Shown here in pieces: positions 8,184 to 18,200 of a stretch of DNA of 64,000 nucleotides. Both the position numbers and the translations under genes were made by a program. The notes under the pieces are model-generated. The model saw only the letters and a list, made by a program, of their open reading frames with translations, searched no databases and was not told where the DNA came from. The stretch comes from CAYHBO01 sp964354855 (GTDB lineage Bacteria; Babelota; Babeliae; Babelales; RVW-14), in NCBI GenBank assembly GCA_964354855.1, contig CAYHBO010000003.1, positions 4,868-68,867 on the forward strand, given 5' to 3'. Position 1 is the first letter of the stretch. Each line of letters begins with the position of its first letter.

Positions 8184-10448
8184 TTATTCCCCCTCCGATG
8201 ATTCTTTCTCTTCTGTATACCCACAGGCCTTATCAGGACAAATTGCTTTTACGGTTTCGGTCTTCTTGTCTTTGACAACGTTGAGGTACCATGATGTTTT
8301 ACACTTTGGGCAAGGCCGTTCTTCGACTTCGCCAAAGATGGAAAATTTACAGGTTGGGTAGTTAGAGCAACCCCAGAAGGAGCCGCCACGCCAGCGGCGT
8401 TTGGTAATTTTGCCGCCACATTGTGGGCATGGCTTTTTAAGGGCGTCTTGATGGATATGCTTACAATCAGGGTACCCTGGGCATGCAAGAAATGGCCCGA
8501 AGCGGCCCATTTTTTTAACGAGCGTTTTACTACAGTTTGGGCAAATTTCATTGGTAATTTCTGTTTCTGTTGGGCCAGCAAGGTTCATAGCGCCTGCTTC
8601 ATCACGTTTAACATTAGAGGTGAATTTACATTCCGGGTATTTTGAACATCCCGCAAACTCACCTGTTTTTCCAAAGCGAGTAACAAGTGGAGCCTTACAT
8701 TCAGGGCATGAAAGTCCGGTGTCAACAGATTTAAGGGTAACGGCGCTACCGCCAAATTCCGTTAAATCTTTTTTAAATTTTACATAAAACTCATTGAGTG
8801 TTTTGTCGCGATCGATTTCACCTTGTGCAATTTTATCAAGGTTTTCTTCCATTTGAGCGGTAAAGCTTACGTTGATAATATCAGGTAAGTTTTTAACCAA
8901 AAGGTCATCAACAGCCTTGCCAAGCTCTGTTGGCGAGAAGCGCTTCTTTGTATCACGTTCAACATAATTTCGCTTTTGGATCGTTGAAAGTGTTGCTGCA
9001 TAGGTTGATGGTCGTCCAATCCCCAGCTTTTCCATTTCCTTAACCAAGGTTGCTTCAGAGTAGCGTGGTGGTGGTTGGGTGAAATGCTGCTTATTGGTGA
9101 TTTCTTTAAGCTTAGTTGTATCCTTTTCTTTGATGTCTTTTGGAATCTTAACAATTTTTTCTTCGTCTTCATCTTCAGCGAGATAAACTTTTAAGAACCC
9201 TTCAAACATTAATGTTGAACCGGTTGCTTTAAAAGTATAAATGCCGCCAAGTAATAAAACTTGTCGTTGAAAGTAAACCGCCGGCGTCATTTGGCAGGCA
9301 ACAAAGCGCTTCCAAATAAGTTCATACAAGCGTGCTTCATCTTTTTTAAGGTAACGATTAGCAATTTTAGGGGTTATTTCAACATTAATCGGGCGAACGG
9401 CTTCGTGGGCATCCTGTGCGCCAGCTTTGCTGTACATGTTTGCTTTGCTTGGGACATACTTATCACCATATTCTTTTTTAATGTAGCTACGTACTGATTT
9501 GAGTGCAGAGTCTGCGATGCGTAATGAGTCAGTTCTCATGTAGGTGATCAGTGCTTCTGGCTGATTTTTATCAGATAACGGAATACCTTCGTAAAGGCGT
9601 TGTGCTACCGACATGGTTTTATCAACCGAGAAGCCAAGTTTGTTGAATGCATCTTGTTGTAAAGTACTGGTCATAAAAGGTGGAGCAGCTTTTTTGGAAA
9701 GTTCTTTTTCCGTAATTTTTGAGATTACATAATCTTCTTTTTTTGCAGAAGCTAATGTTTTATCAGCTTCATCTTTATTCGTTAGTTTAAACGCTTTATC
9801 TTTAATCTTGAAAAGCTCGGTAGGAAGTTCAGCATTGCCAATGATCAAAAAGTTTGCATGGATGGACCATGATTCTTCAGGTTTAAAGCTAATAATTTCT
9901 TGTTCACGCTTACAAACGAGGAGTACGGCTACCGATTGTACACGGCCAGCGGAAAGGCCCTTGGCAATTTTACGCCAGAGGATAGGGGATACTTCATAAC
10001 CAACCCAGCGGTCAAGGATACGACGCGCCTGTTGTGCTTCTACTTTTTTCTCATCAACCACTGTTTTATTGTTGATCGCTTCTTCAATCGCATCTTTGGT
10101 AATTTCATTAAAGGTAATGCGGTAAATATTCTCAGGGTCAACAACCTTCTCAATTTCTTGGCTGATGTGCCAGGAGATAATTTCTCCTTCACGGTCAGGG
10201 TCAGATGCTAGGTAAACTTCGCTACATTTAGATGCTTGTTTACAGATGTCGGTAATTTTTTCCTGCTTATCTTTGAGAACTTCATACTCAAGGGATATTT
10301 TTTTGGTCTTTTCATTAATTTTGATCCCCAACTTTTTTGAAGGTAAATCTTTAATGTGTCCAAAGGTAGACATTATCTTGAAATCTTTTCCAAGAAATTT
10401 TGATATTGTTTTTATTTTCGCTGGAGATTCTACGATCAGTAGTTTCAT
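8184..10448 (-). CDS. topA: DNA topoisomerase I
   Basis: Type IA topoisomerase that relaxes negative supercoils. The start at 10448 (MKLLIVESPAKIKTISKFLG) matches the family N-terminus. An in-frame ATG 54 bases upstream (10502) would add 18 residues atypical of the family. The Toprim motif DPDREGE lies near residue 85, and the active-site tyrosine is in ITYMRTDS, Tyr303 from this start. Four C-terminal zinc ribbons follow: CPEC...CSKYPEC, CPNC...CPGYPDC, CPQC...CSNYPTC and CPKC...CPDKAC. The total of about 754 residues is normal for a form with several zinc fingers. Monocistronic in appearance. Confidence 0.97.
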   Translation of the reverse strand: MKLLIVESPAKIKTISKFLGKDFKIMSTFGHIKDLPSKKLGIKINEKTKKISLEYEVLKDKQEKITDICKQASKCSEVYLASDPDREGEIISWHISQEIEKVVDPENIYRITFNEITKDAIEEAINNKTVVDEKKVEAQQARRILDRWVGYEVSPILWRKIAKGLSAGRVQSVAVLLVCKREQEIISFKPEESWSIHANFLIIGNAELPTELFKIKDKAFKLTNKDEADKTLASAKKEDYVISKITEKELSKKAAPPFMTSTLQQDAFNKLGFSVDKTMSVAQRLYEGIPLSDKNQPEALITYMRTDSLRIADSALKSVRSYIKKEYGDKYVPSKANMYSKAGAQDAHEAVRPINVEITPKIANRYLKKDEARLYELIWKRFVACQMTPAVYFQRQVLLLGGIYTFKATGSTLMFEGFLKVYLAEDEDEEKIVKIPKDIKEKDTTKLKEITNKQHFTQPPPRYSEATLVKEMEKLGIGRPSTYAATLSTIQKRNYVERDTKKRFSPTELGKAVDDLLVKNLPDIINVSFTAQMEENLDKIAQGEIDRDKTLNEFYVKFKKDLTEFGGSAVTLKSVDTGLSCPECKAPLVTRFGKTGEFAGCSKYPECKFTSNVKRDEAGAMNLAGPTETEITNEICPNCSKTLVKKMGRFGPFLACPGYPDCKHIHQDALKKPCPQCGGKITKRRWRGGSFWGCSNYPTCKFSIFGEVEERPCPKCKTSWYLNVVKDKKTETVKAICPDKACGYTEEKESSEGE

Positions 10449-10745
10449 GCCACTTTTCCTGGTTGTCCCTGTTTGCTTTTTTACCACGTCCCACCCACCC
10501 AATAGTTACTGGTTAAATTTTTTGCTGCAACTTTGTTTTACCAACTATATGATTTTTGTCAAAATCTATTCACTTAGTTTCGATACTTTATTTTACGCTG
10601 TACATTTCCAATAAGTCAATAAATTTTCCATAAAATCCCCAAATACGCCTGCATTGCTTTTAAAGTAAAAATTCTCTACAATCCAAAAAACTAACGAAAT
10701 CTATCATTTTTTCTGGTAACTAATCTTAACCTACAAGGATTTTTT

Positions 10746-11495
10746 ATGACGCTTCAACGAGTATCTATTTTATGGAAAGAATCGATATCCTTCTTTGCGT
10801 TGGATAATTTACGTCTATTTTTTTTGGGGGTGTTAAACAATGCGTATCGGTCACTTTTTATAGGCGGAACCTATTTCTGGTGGCTTTTTTTAGTGGTTAT
10901 TGGCGCTCGGGTGATGGGAGCTGAATGGGCTGAAAATGTAGCCCTGCTGTTGGTTTATTTCTTTCTTATCATGATTGCTCGGCCGTCAATTGAACGTAAA
11001 GACAGTAACTACTTTTTTATCTACCTTTATAAATTTCCAGGATACTTGGGTTTATGTTTTATGTTTTATTCATGTTGGTTTTTATTTAGTCTTGGCTTTA
11101 CTAGTTACTGTCCCATGATGTTAACGGGTGATATTCCTTGTTCTGGGTTAATGCTGTTTTTTAGTGTCCTTATTCCGCGATTAACCATGCTTTCATTATT
11201 GTTTTACATGGATCTTACCAGCTCGATAAAAAATGTTTTTGTTGCAGCAGGGAACAGCTTAAAGTTTTGTGGGTATTTTTTACCAGTCATGCTGGTCTTT
11301 GTTTTGGCTGAGGTGATTTTACTTTCACTGCCACAAGTTCTTGGTTTTCTTATTAATTGGCAGGTACACAATGCGCAGATTCTTAACGTTATTTCACTTG
11401 TACCTGTTGGCTTAGTGCGTCTATTTGCTATTAGTATGGTGACATTGTTCTATGTGAAGGTTAAGTATCAGCATATTAAGTTGTTCTTTAAGTAG
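10746..11495 (+). CDS. Multi-pass membrane protein of unknown function
   Basis: 249 residues with about six hydrophobic stretches, for example near 48-70 (TYFWWLFLVVIGARVMG), 75-95, 110-135, 145-170, 185-205 and 215-240. There is no signal peptidase site, so it is probably an inner-membrane protein. The start MTLQRVSILW follows an AAGGA-type site. It stands alone between topA (divergent) and glnA. No conserved catalytic motif is visible and I cannot assign a family. Confidence 0.7.
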   Translation: MTLQRVSILWKESISFFALDNLRLFFLGVLNNAYRSLFIGGTYFWWLFLVVIGARVMGAEWAENVALLLVYFFLIMIARPSIERKDSNYFFIYLYKFPGYLGLCFMFYSCWFLFSLGFTSYCPMMLTGDIPCSGLMLFFSVLIPRLTMLSLLFYMDLTSSIKNVFVAAGNSLKFCGYFLPVMLVFVLAEVILLSLPQVLGFLINWQVHNAQILNVISLVPVGLVRLFAISMVTLFYVKVKYQHIKLFFK

Positions 11496-11600
11496 GGATC
11501 AGTTGAATTAGGCTTCTGGTGATTGTTTATTGAGCTGTTAGTTTTCGGTTGTCATCCTGCATTTTCAACTTAAATGTAAAGTAGATATAAATAGTTCAGG
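11496..11600. other. Intergenic stretch before a repeat element
   Basis: Together with 11735-11891 this forms the 396-base gap between the membrane protein gene and glnA. Apart from the palindromic element at 11601-11734 I see only AT-rich sequence. The glnA ribosome site AAAGGGAG precedes its ATG at 11892. No convincing promoter pair was found. Confidence 0.4.
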
Positions 11601-11734
11601 CACGTCATCCTCGCGAAAGCGGGGATCCAGGTCTTTTTTCTTCCTTAGAGTATTTATACTTTCTGTTTAAAAATTTGTAGAAAGTTAGTAAAAGTAAGTA
11701 AGATCTGGATCCCCGCGTTCGCGAGGATGACGTG
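11601..11734. repeat. Palindromic repeat element
   Basis: Left arm cacgtcatcctcgcgaaagc, right arm gcgttcgcgaggatgacgtg, with a centre of about 70 bases carrying the shared motif agtaaaagtaagtaagatct. The two arms differ at the variable tetranucleotide (gaaa against gttc), so this copy has drifted or recombined. It lies upstream of glnA. Confidence 0.85.
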
Positions 11735-11891
11735 AATAAGAGTTAATATCTTTAATAATAAAATTATACCAAAAGAAGACGCTTAATGCTAAGTATCATC
11801 AATTAAGTTTACTTTTTACTCTACCTATATTAATTTTGTAAAAGTTAGTTATTAATTTTGCTTTATTAATTTCAATAAAGGGAGATTTTCC

Positions 11892-13325
11892 ATGATTGAT
11901 TCAAGAGGGTTTTTAGACCTTTCTTACCGAGAGCTTGAAGAAATGAATCTTCAAACCAAAGAACAACGCATGAATCGCATCACTGATGATCAGGCAAAAG
12001 AGTTGCGCATCAAATATCTCACCGACACCACAAGTATTAAAGCGGTTACCATCTGCTTTTCTGATCTTGAGGGTCGATTTCATATGCTCGATTATGACAA
12101 AAAATTTCTTTTAAAAAGTTACGACGCGCTTTCGTTTGATGGCTCATCGGTTCGTGGCTTCTCTCTCCAGCAAGAATCTGACTTACGGCTTAAAATTGAC
12201 TGGTCTGCTTTTTATGTGGTGCCAGCGGATATTTTTGGTGCCGGGAAAGTACTGTTCTTTGCTGAAGTTTGTACGCGAGAAGGGGTTACTTATCCGGCGG
12301 ATATGCGTGCACAGCTGCGTAACTACATGAGTGCTCTCTATAAAAAAAATGAAACGGTCTTGTATGCAGCGAATGAAGTAGAAGGCTTTATATTTCAGGG
12401 AAAAGAAGCCGAAAGTCGTTATCGTGAGACGGGAAAATTTGAATTTATTTCTACCGGTGGCTATTATCATTCGTTGCCGACCGATCCATTACGCTTATTC
12501 ATGGATCGTGCGGCTGAAGCACAACGCGCTATGGGCTTTGAAAATGAGAAAGATCATCCAGAAGTTTCGCCATCACAATTTGAGATGAACTACTCCTACA
12601 CTGAGATGCTTATTGCAGCGGATCAGGTTCAACTCTATAAACTGTTGTGTCGTCAGGTTGCTTACAACCTTGGCATGACGGCGAGCTTCCTACCTAAGCC
12701 GATTACGGGGATTAATGGTAGTGGTATGCATACCAACATTTCTATTAACAAAAAAAACAAAAATCTTTTCTATGACAAAGAAGGCAGAGATAATCTTTCA
12801 AAAATAGGATGGGATTTTGTTGATCGTATTCTTAACCATGCTGATGATATTTGTTTAGTCTTAAATCCAAGTGTTAATGCCTACCGTCGTCTTGATCCAC
12901 ACTACGAAGCGCCGAATCAAATCAAAGTTTCAGCCAATAATCGTGGTGCCATGGTGCGTATTCCGTGGGGGAATGAAAATTCAGCACGCATTGAAGTGCG
13001 TTCAGTGGCGCCTGATGCAAATCCGTACATGGTTATGTATGTACTTGCAAAAACGGGGCTTGAAGGCCAACCAGGGGATGTGAGTGATCCGGATAAACGT
13101 ACAAGAACGCGCTTTTTGCCGGACAATATTTTGGATGCCATTAAATCATTTAAACAAAGTAAGTTTGTTGGAGAGTTGATGGGTGAGAGTATTCAGGGGA
13201 AATTTGCGGAGCTTAAGGTTGCTCAAGCTGATCGATGCCCAAAACTTTTAGGGACGATGATTAAGTCTGCTGAGATTCAGTTTCATCATGAAGTAACCAA
13301 CCAATCGTTGTGGAATATGTTTTAG
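11892..13325 (+). CDS. glnA: Glutamine synthetase, type I
   Basis: Makes glutamine from glutamate, ammonia and ATP in the cytoplasm, as a dodecamer in this family. The 477 residues include FDGSSVRGF, the metal-site region NEVEGFIF, the glutamate and ammonia site NGSGMHTNIS, and the nucleotide and catalytic regions NPSVNAYRRLDP and NRGAMVRIP. The N-terminal 25 residues before MNRITDDQAKELR look like an extension; an internal start at the second methionine region is possible, but the first ATG has a good site (AAAGGGAG). I do not see the adenylylation-loop sequence of the regulated beta subtype. It ends one base before the convergent Nudix gene. Confidence 0.95.
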   Translation: MIDSRGFLDLSYRELEEMNLQTKEQRMNRITDDQAKELRIKYLTDTTSIKAVTICFSDLEGRFHMLDYDKKFLLKSYDALSFDGSSVRGFSLQQESDLRLKIDWSAFYVVPADIFGAGKVLFFAEVCTREGVTYPADMRAQLRNYMSALYKKNETVLYAANEVEGFIFQGKEAESRYRETGKFEFISTGGYYHSLPTDPLRLFMDRAAEAQRAMGFENEKDHPEVSPSQFEMNYSYTEMLIAADQVQLYKLLCRQVAYNLGMTASFLPKPITGINGSGMHTNISINKKNKNLFYDKEGRDNLSKIGWDFVDRILNHADDICLVLNPSVNAYRRLDPHYEAPNQIKVSANNRGAMVRIPWGNENSARIEVRSVAPDANPYMVMYVLAKTGLEGQPGDVSDPDKRTRTRFLPDNILDAIKSFKQSKFVGELMGESIQGKFAELKVAQADRCPKLLGTMIKSAEIQFHHEVTNQSLWNMF

Positions 13326-13326
13326 C

Positions 13327-13758
13327 CTACGCCTGTTCTGAATATTTAACATTCTTTTTGATGTGTTCCAGTGCACTGCGGTGTGCTGGAACCATATTTG
13401 CTGGTAAGTGATCATCAGAAACCCATAGTAGCTCAGTATGCTTGTTTGGTTCTTTATTATAAACTTCACCATTCCATTGAGTACATTCAAAGAGACATAC
13501 AACGATTTCAAGGCCGTTTGTTTGCTTATAAAAGATGTGGACGAATTTCAAGTCTTCTGGATCTATGGTTATACCAACTTCTTCCCTTGCTTCTCTCACA
13601 ATGGCTTGACGAAACGTTTCATATTGTTCAACAGCTCCCCCAACAATGCAGTATAAATTTGGGGCGAATAACGCGTCAGGAGCTCGCTTAAGTAAAGCTA
13701 CTTTGCCATTGCGACGTAAAACAACTTGAGAAAATATAGGCAGTTTGTGACTTGCCAT
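13327..13758 (-). CDS. Nudix hydrolase
   Basis: A 143-residue single-domain hydrolase of nucleoside-diphosphate-linked substrates. The Nudix box is intact (GGAVEQYETFRQ followed by AIVREAREEVGI), matching G-x5-E-x7-RE-x2-EE-x-G. The N-terminal strand (PIFSQVVLRRNGKVALLKR) is typical. The substrate cannot be told; oxidised nucleotides, dinucleoside polyphosphates and nucleotide sugars are all possible. It is convergent with glnA, with one base between the stop codons. Confidence 0.9.
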   Translation of the reverse strand: MASHKLPIFSQVVLRRNGKVALLKRAPDALFAPNLYCIVGGAVEQYETFRQAIVREAREEVGITIDPEDLKFVHIFYKQTNGLEIVVCLFECTQWNGEVYNKEPNKHTELLWVSDDHLPANMVPAHRSALEHIKKNVKYSEQA

Positions 13759-14021
13759 AGAAATGTGTCCTTTTTAAGCATTAAATAAGTTTTATAGCTT
13801 GTGTTGAGGACTGTTTACTTTAGGGGGAAAAATGCGTTTAATCAAATGCTTTTGGGCGAAAATTGTGAAAAGTGATAAATAGGTATGTTTTTTACGGTTT
13901 TTACCCACTTTACTTTTCTTAATAAATTTATATACTAATTATAATTGTAATTATTTAATAATCTTTTAAACTGAAGAAACTTATAAGTTGAATAAAAAAG
14001 TAACAAATATTTTTTTTCGTG

Positions 14022-14053
14022 TATAATAAACCCCCCTATCTTTCAGGGGGTTT
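14022..14053 (+). promoter_or_regulatory. TATAAT promoter box overlapping a GC hairpin upstream of a secreted protein gene
   Basis: A perfect TATAAT occurs at 14022-14027. Directly after it, AAACCCCC (14028-14035) pairs with GGGGGTTT (14046-14053) around a 10-base loop, followed by TTTGTTTTCT. The hairpin looks like a terminator or attenuator and lies where transcription from this box would start. No good -35 box is present. The region from 13759 to 14092 holds nothing else that I can identify. Confidence 0.45.
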
Positions 14054-14092
14054 GTTTTCTAATCGTTAATTAATTATTAAATGGAGGTTTCT

Positions 14093-14884
14093 ATGAACGT
14101 ATTAAAATTTTTATTGGTTGGCGTATGTGCGCTTGGATTTATTGGTAATGCTGATGCAATGAGGTGGTGTTGTGGTAAAAAATCGGTAAGTATTAAAGAA
14201 CCTAGAAGTGTTCCGCAGCAAAAATCAGGGCTTCAAATAGAATCAGGGCCTCAACCCTTAAATACTTCTGATTTAGAAGCTAGCCTCCCAAATTCGTCGA
14301 TTGGCGAAGGATCTTTAGGAGATAGCCCAACTAAATACGTTTCTGGTGGTGTTGAAAATGCATCTTTAGGTGCGGCAAGAAAATCTTTTATGGAGGTTGA
14401 GCATGTTATACAGTCTTCTCATTTTAGTCCAGGTGACAAGGCAATCTATATGTTCTTATTAGAGTTTGTTAGAGATACATATTTTCCTGTTATTGTGCCA
14501 GCTCAGTTAACATCATGGAAAGATATTTATGGTGAGGCTAAAGGGCGTTTTGCAGAGGTAGAAAAGTTTTTTAATGAGCATAAAAATTATTTTATACAGG
14601 GGCTTGCTTTCAAGCATGTTCAACCTGAGAGTGATCTCGAGGATCGTTTTGATAACATTTCATTAATATTTTTCAAAGCATTATATGATGCATTTTCTAA
14701 AAGAGGCTATGCAATCAATTATTTAGTATGGCTTCAGATTGCCGCGCCATTCTATTCTCATCAATTAAAAGAAGCTTATCCTGAATTGCCACAATTAGCC
14801 GCGAGTATATCAATGGTCCATGGCGAGCTTTCACGATTTACTGGTAGCGTGGTGAACGGGCTTAGTGATTTGGTTGGAGAGTAG
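14093..14884 (+). CDS. Secreted protein of unknown function
   Basis: I place the start at 14093 because GGAGG sits 5 bases before that ATG. The earlier in-frame ATG at 14081 would put the ribosome site inside the coding region. The protein begins with a signal peptide (MNVLKFLLVGVCALGFIGNA then DAM). A Ser/Gly/Pro-rich linker to about residue 85 leads to a helical domain of roughly 170 residues with several aromatic positions. No ankyrin repeats or catalytic motif are visible, and I recognise no family. It stands alone, followed by a nested repeat element. Confidence 0.7.
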   Translation: MNVLKFLLVGVCALGFIGNADAMRWCCGKKSVSIKEPRSVPQQKSGLQIESGPQPLNTSDLEASLPNSSIGEGSLGDSPTKYVSGGVENASLGAARKSFMEVEHVIQSSHFSPGDKAIYMFLLEFVRDTYFPVIVPAQLTSWKDIYGEAKGRFAEVEKFFNEHKNYFIQGLAFKHVQPESDLEDRFDNISLIFFKALYDAFSKRGYAINYLVWLQIAAPFYSHQLKEAYPELPQLAASISMVHGELSRFTGSVVNGLSDLVGE

Positions 14885-14940
14885 GCGGTTTAGTTCTATA
14901 GCTTATTAATATTTTTTTAAGATATTTTCAGTCCTTATAC

Positions 14941-15207
14941 ACGTCATCCTCGCGCATGCGCATAGGCGTCAATTTAAGGAAGGAATCCTTAAGTCTTTGG
15001 TTGAAATGTGTATCCATACGTCATCCTCGCGAATGCGGGGATCCAGGGCTTACTTACTCTTTACTGACTTTTTTTAAAAAAAGAAGTATAAAATTTTAAA
15101 AAAGAAAGAAGTCTTGGATCCCCGCATTCGCGAGGATGACGTGTCTGAGCAATTTATAGCTGATTTTCCCTTAAGTTGACGCCTATGCGCATGCGCGAGG
15201 ATGACGT
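14941..15207. repeat. Outer palindromic element, interrupted by a second copy
   Basis: The left arm starts acgtcatcctcgcgcatgcg and continues cataggcgtcaatttaagg. The right arm is its complement (ccttaagttgacgcctatgc, then gcatgcgcgaggatgacgt). The perfect arms are about 38 bases long, longer and different in their inner half from the common element. A complete common element lies between them. Confidence 0.85.
15018..15142. repeat. Inner palindromic element nested in another
   Basis: A standard copy with arms acgtcatcctcgcgaatgcg and cgcattcgcgaggatgacgt, and a centre that is itself nearly palindromic (tttttttaaaaaaa). It lies inside the outer element, showing that one copy landed in or was copied into another. 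Confidence 0.85.
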
Positions 15208-15236
15208 AGTGTGATAACACTTAATAAAGGTTTTGC

Positions 15237-18200
15237 TTACCTCTGGTGATTTGCATACCAACCAACTAAGCGTACAAGATATTCTCGATTAACGCGCATC
15301 TCTATTGACTCACGTCGGTTGCTTTCATATGTGTAGTGCTGGGCAGCTTGTAAGAGTGTAAGGCCATTACATAAGCCTGTATCGCCTAGATTAACCCCTT
15401 GATATCTTCTTACACTTCTTGTTGTTGAATGTATTAAAAGTGCTTCTGTTGCTGGTACGTTGCCATGAAACACTGCCAAATGAAAGGTGTTATATCCGGA
15501 ATATTCTTCAAATGGATTATGCCCAGTATCTAACAAGTAACCAATAACATGTTTTGGCATATTAAAATGTATAGCTGTATGTAAAACTGGTTCTTGTCGT
15601 TGAGCTGCTGAATTAGCGAGCCATGCAACAATAGAGTCATGAAATGTATTTGGGATCTGGTCTGTTTGGATTGCAGTTTCCGTAATTTCTGAGTCTGTCC
15701 ATGTTGAATCAGATTGGAAGGTTCTTTCTTCTCTGATTTCATAGTCAGATTGCGGGGTTATTGTAGGACTAGGTTGATCGTCTGTTTGTAGTGAAAAATC
15801 TGCTTGTTCTGGTTTTGTTATGGTAGGTGCAGCTTGCGCTTCTGTTTGAATACTTCTGGTGTTACGGTTTGGTCGTATATGTGCTTGGGTTGCATGATCA
15901 GCTACTACTGTATCTGCTTGAGAGGCTTTACTTGAAACGCTTATTTTTGGTGTTGGTGGTGGCATTGGCATAGGACTTTGAGCTACTTTCTCAAGAGAAA
16001 TATTTTCTTGCGTGAGTTTTTTGCAGCGCTCTTCGCAGCGCTTCATGTGATCGATTAAATCTTTATGGTAAGTAAGCAGCAACTCTTCTCGTTCCGTTTG
16101 TTCTTCTGTGTACATAGTTGTACGTGTTTCCACTTCTTGAGTCGGTATTTGTCGTAAAGTTATTTGGTTGTGAGCCCAGGTAGTTTGTTGTTCAAGAGTT
16201 TTGCGGTCTCTTGCTTGTGCTACGCCAACACAAATTCTGCCCAGACTATTCGTTGCATTAAATGTTTCTTCTGCTCGCCTGATAGATTCTTCAATTTGTA
16301 ATACAGACATCTCATTAAGAATTTTGCGCTCGTTTGCTATCCAAGCTTCTACTCCGGTTGTATATGCTACCTCGAGTTGTGCAGTTTGATTATCTAAATG
16401 CCTTAAATAATCTTTGGGCTTGGTAACTCTAAACATAAGATTACCTATTCCTTGTTCTGATAATAATCCATTTTCTTGTGCAATAGAGCGAGGGGTTATC
16501 TGTTTTCCGTCAATCATGGCAATGGCATCAGGATTGGCGTTGTAAGACATTAAGAGTGCTGCAATAAGGGGATCATTACGAGCAGCTACAAGATGGAAAG
16601 GGGTTAATGCTTTTTTTGTGCGACGCTCTACTTCTTTTGAATTTAATGCAAGAAAAATACGTAAAGTTAGGCCATATCTTATTGACAGCTCATTGAAATT
16701 TTTTTTATTACAGGGGTTTTCTTGAATAACTACGTGTACAGGGGCATAACCATCTTGATTAAATTGTCCAAGAAATTCAGGGTTACTTTTTGCTAATACC
16801 TCAACGCCTGAAGGGGATCCTATCTCTGCCATGGTGTGTAGGGGGTTATTTTTTTGAAAATTTTTGTTACCAAGTTCTTCTGGTGATAAGGGGTCTATAG
16901 AAGTTTTTTCTTCTACTGGCATGGCAACATAAAAGTAATAGAGTGCATGGGTTAAGAAGCGCAAAATAGTGATTAACTCTTGCTTTATGATGGGATCTTT
17001 TTCTGAATTTACTTTATTGACGGTTTCGGTTTTTAGTTTCTGTATGATGTTGTATATCTGAATGTGTGGCGACATGCGAGATAAAAATATCTTGATCAGT
17101 GATATATTTCTATTTTCTATAATAATTGAGAGGCAAGAGCTGATCTCATTATCGAATGTTTTTTTAGCAAGCAGGTAATCAATAATTTGTTCTAAAGATT
17201 CTTTTTCTTCTTCGATTTCAAATTCTTCTTCTGAAAATTTGCACGTATGTAATTTGATAGCAAGAACTAGAGGGGTAACTTTTAATCCGTGCCATGGTCT
17301 ATCATCACAAGAAAGCGTTAGGTCGCCACCATGGTCAACGAGAACCTGAACAACCTGTACTGTTGAAGTGCGGATGGCGTATTCGAATGGACTCATGTCA
17401 TCGTCATTGCCATCGTCAGGTTTACTTTTATTAATAAATTTTTGTGTATCGATATTAATTTTTGGACATTCTTCTTTTAAAATCTTATCAACTTCATTTT
17501 TATCAAATTTTTCTATTGCGGTCATAAGAGCTGCATAAACTTTTTCTGTTTCTGCTTTTAGGTCTCCTAACATAAACTCTCCAATACTTGCTACTTTGAT
17601 AAATCCATTCTTTGTAGCAATTGATAGAGGGGTTATTTCTTGCTCGCCAACTTTGGTAACGGCATCAAATCTTGTGCCATCACATTGCATTAATCTGCAA
17701 GCTGGAAGTGTTTTTTTTTGTAAGCAGGCGGTATGCAGCGCGGTAAACCCTTCTAAATTTTCTCCAATTTTTGTACGTCTTGTTATTGCTTGTGGGTCTG
17801 ATGTTAATAAAAGATTAAGACAAGAGTTATAACGCATATCCAATTCATCACTTGCTTCACTTACAGGACTTGCTTTGATCAGCACATGAATCGGTGCATC
17901 GCCGGTGTCATTGAGGGCTCCAAAAAATTCTTTGTTTTTACTGAACCTTGAAATCCCCTCAAGATTACCAACTTCTGCCATAGTGTGGAGTACGGTGTTC
18001 CCAAGAAAATCTGGATGATTGAGTTGCTCAACCGGAATATTACTTACGCTGTTATGTAGAATGAGATTGAAAAGATGTTTTGTATGAAGTAAAAGGCGAT
18101 GGATGGTTTTTAGTTTTTGCGTTATGTGAGGAGCAACCGCTGCATTGCCTTTAACTTCTTTTTCTTTCGTTATATTTTGCTCGATAAGACTTGAAAGGAT

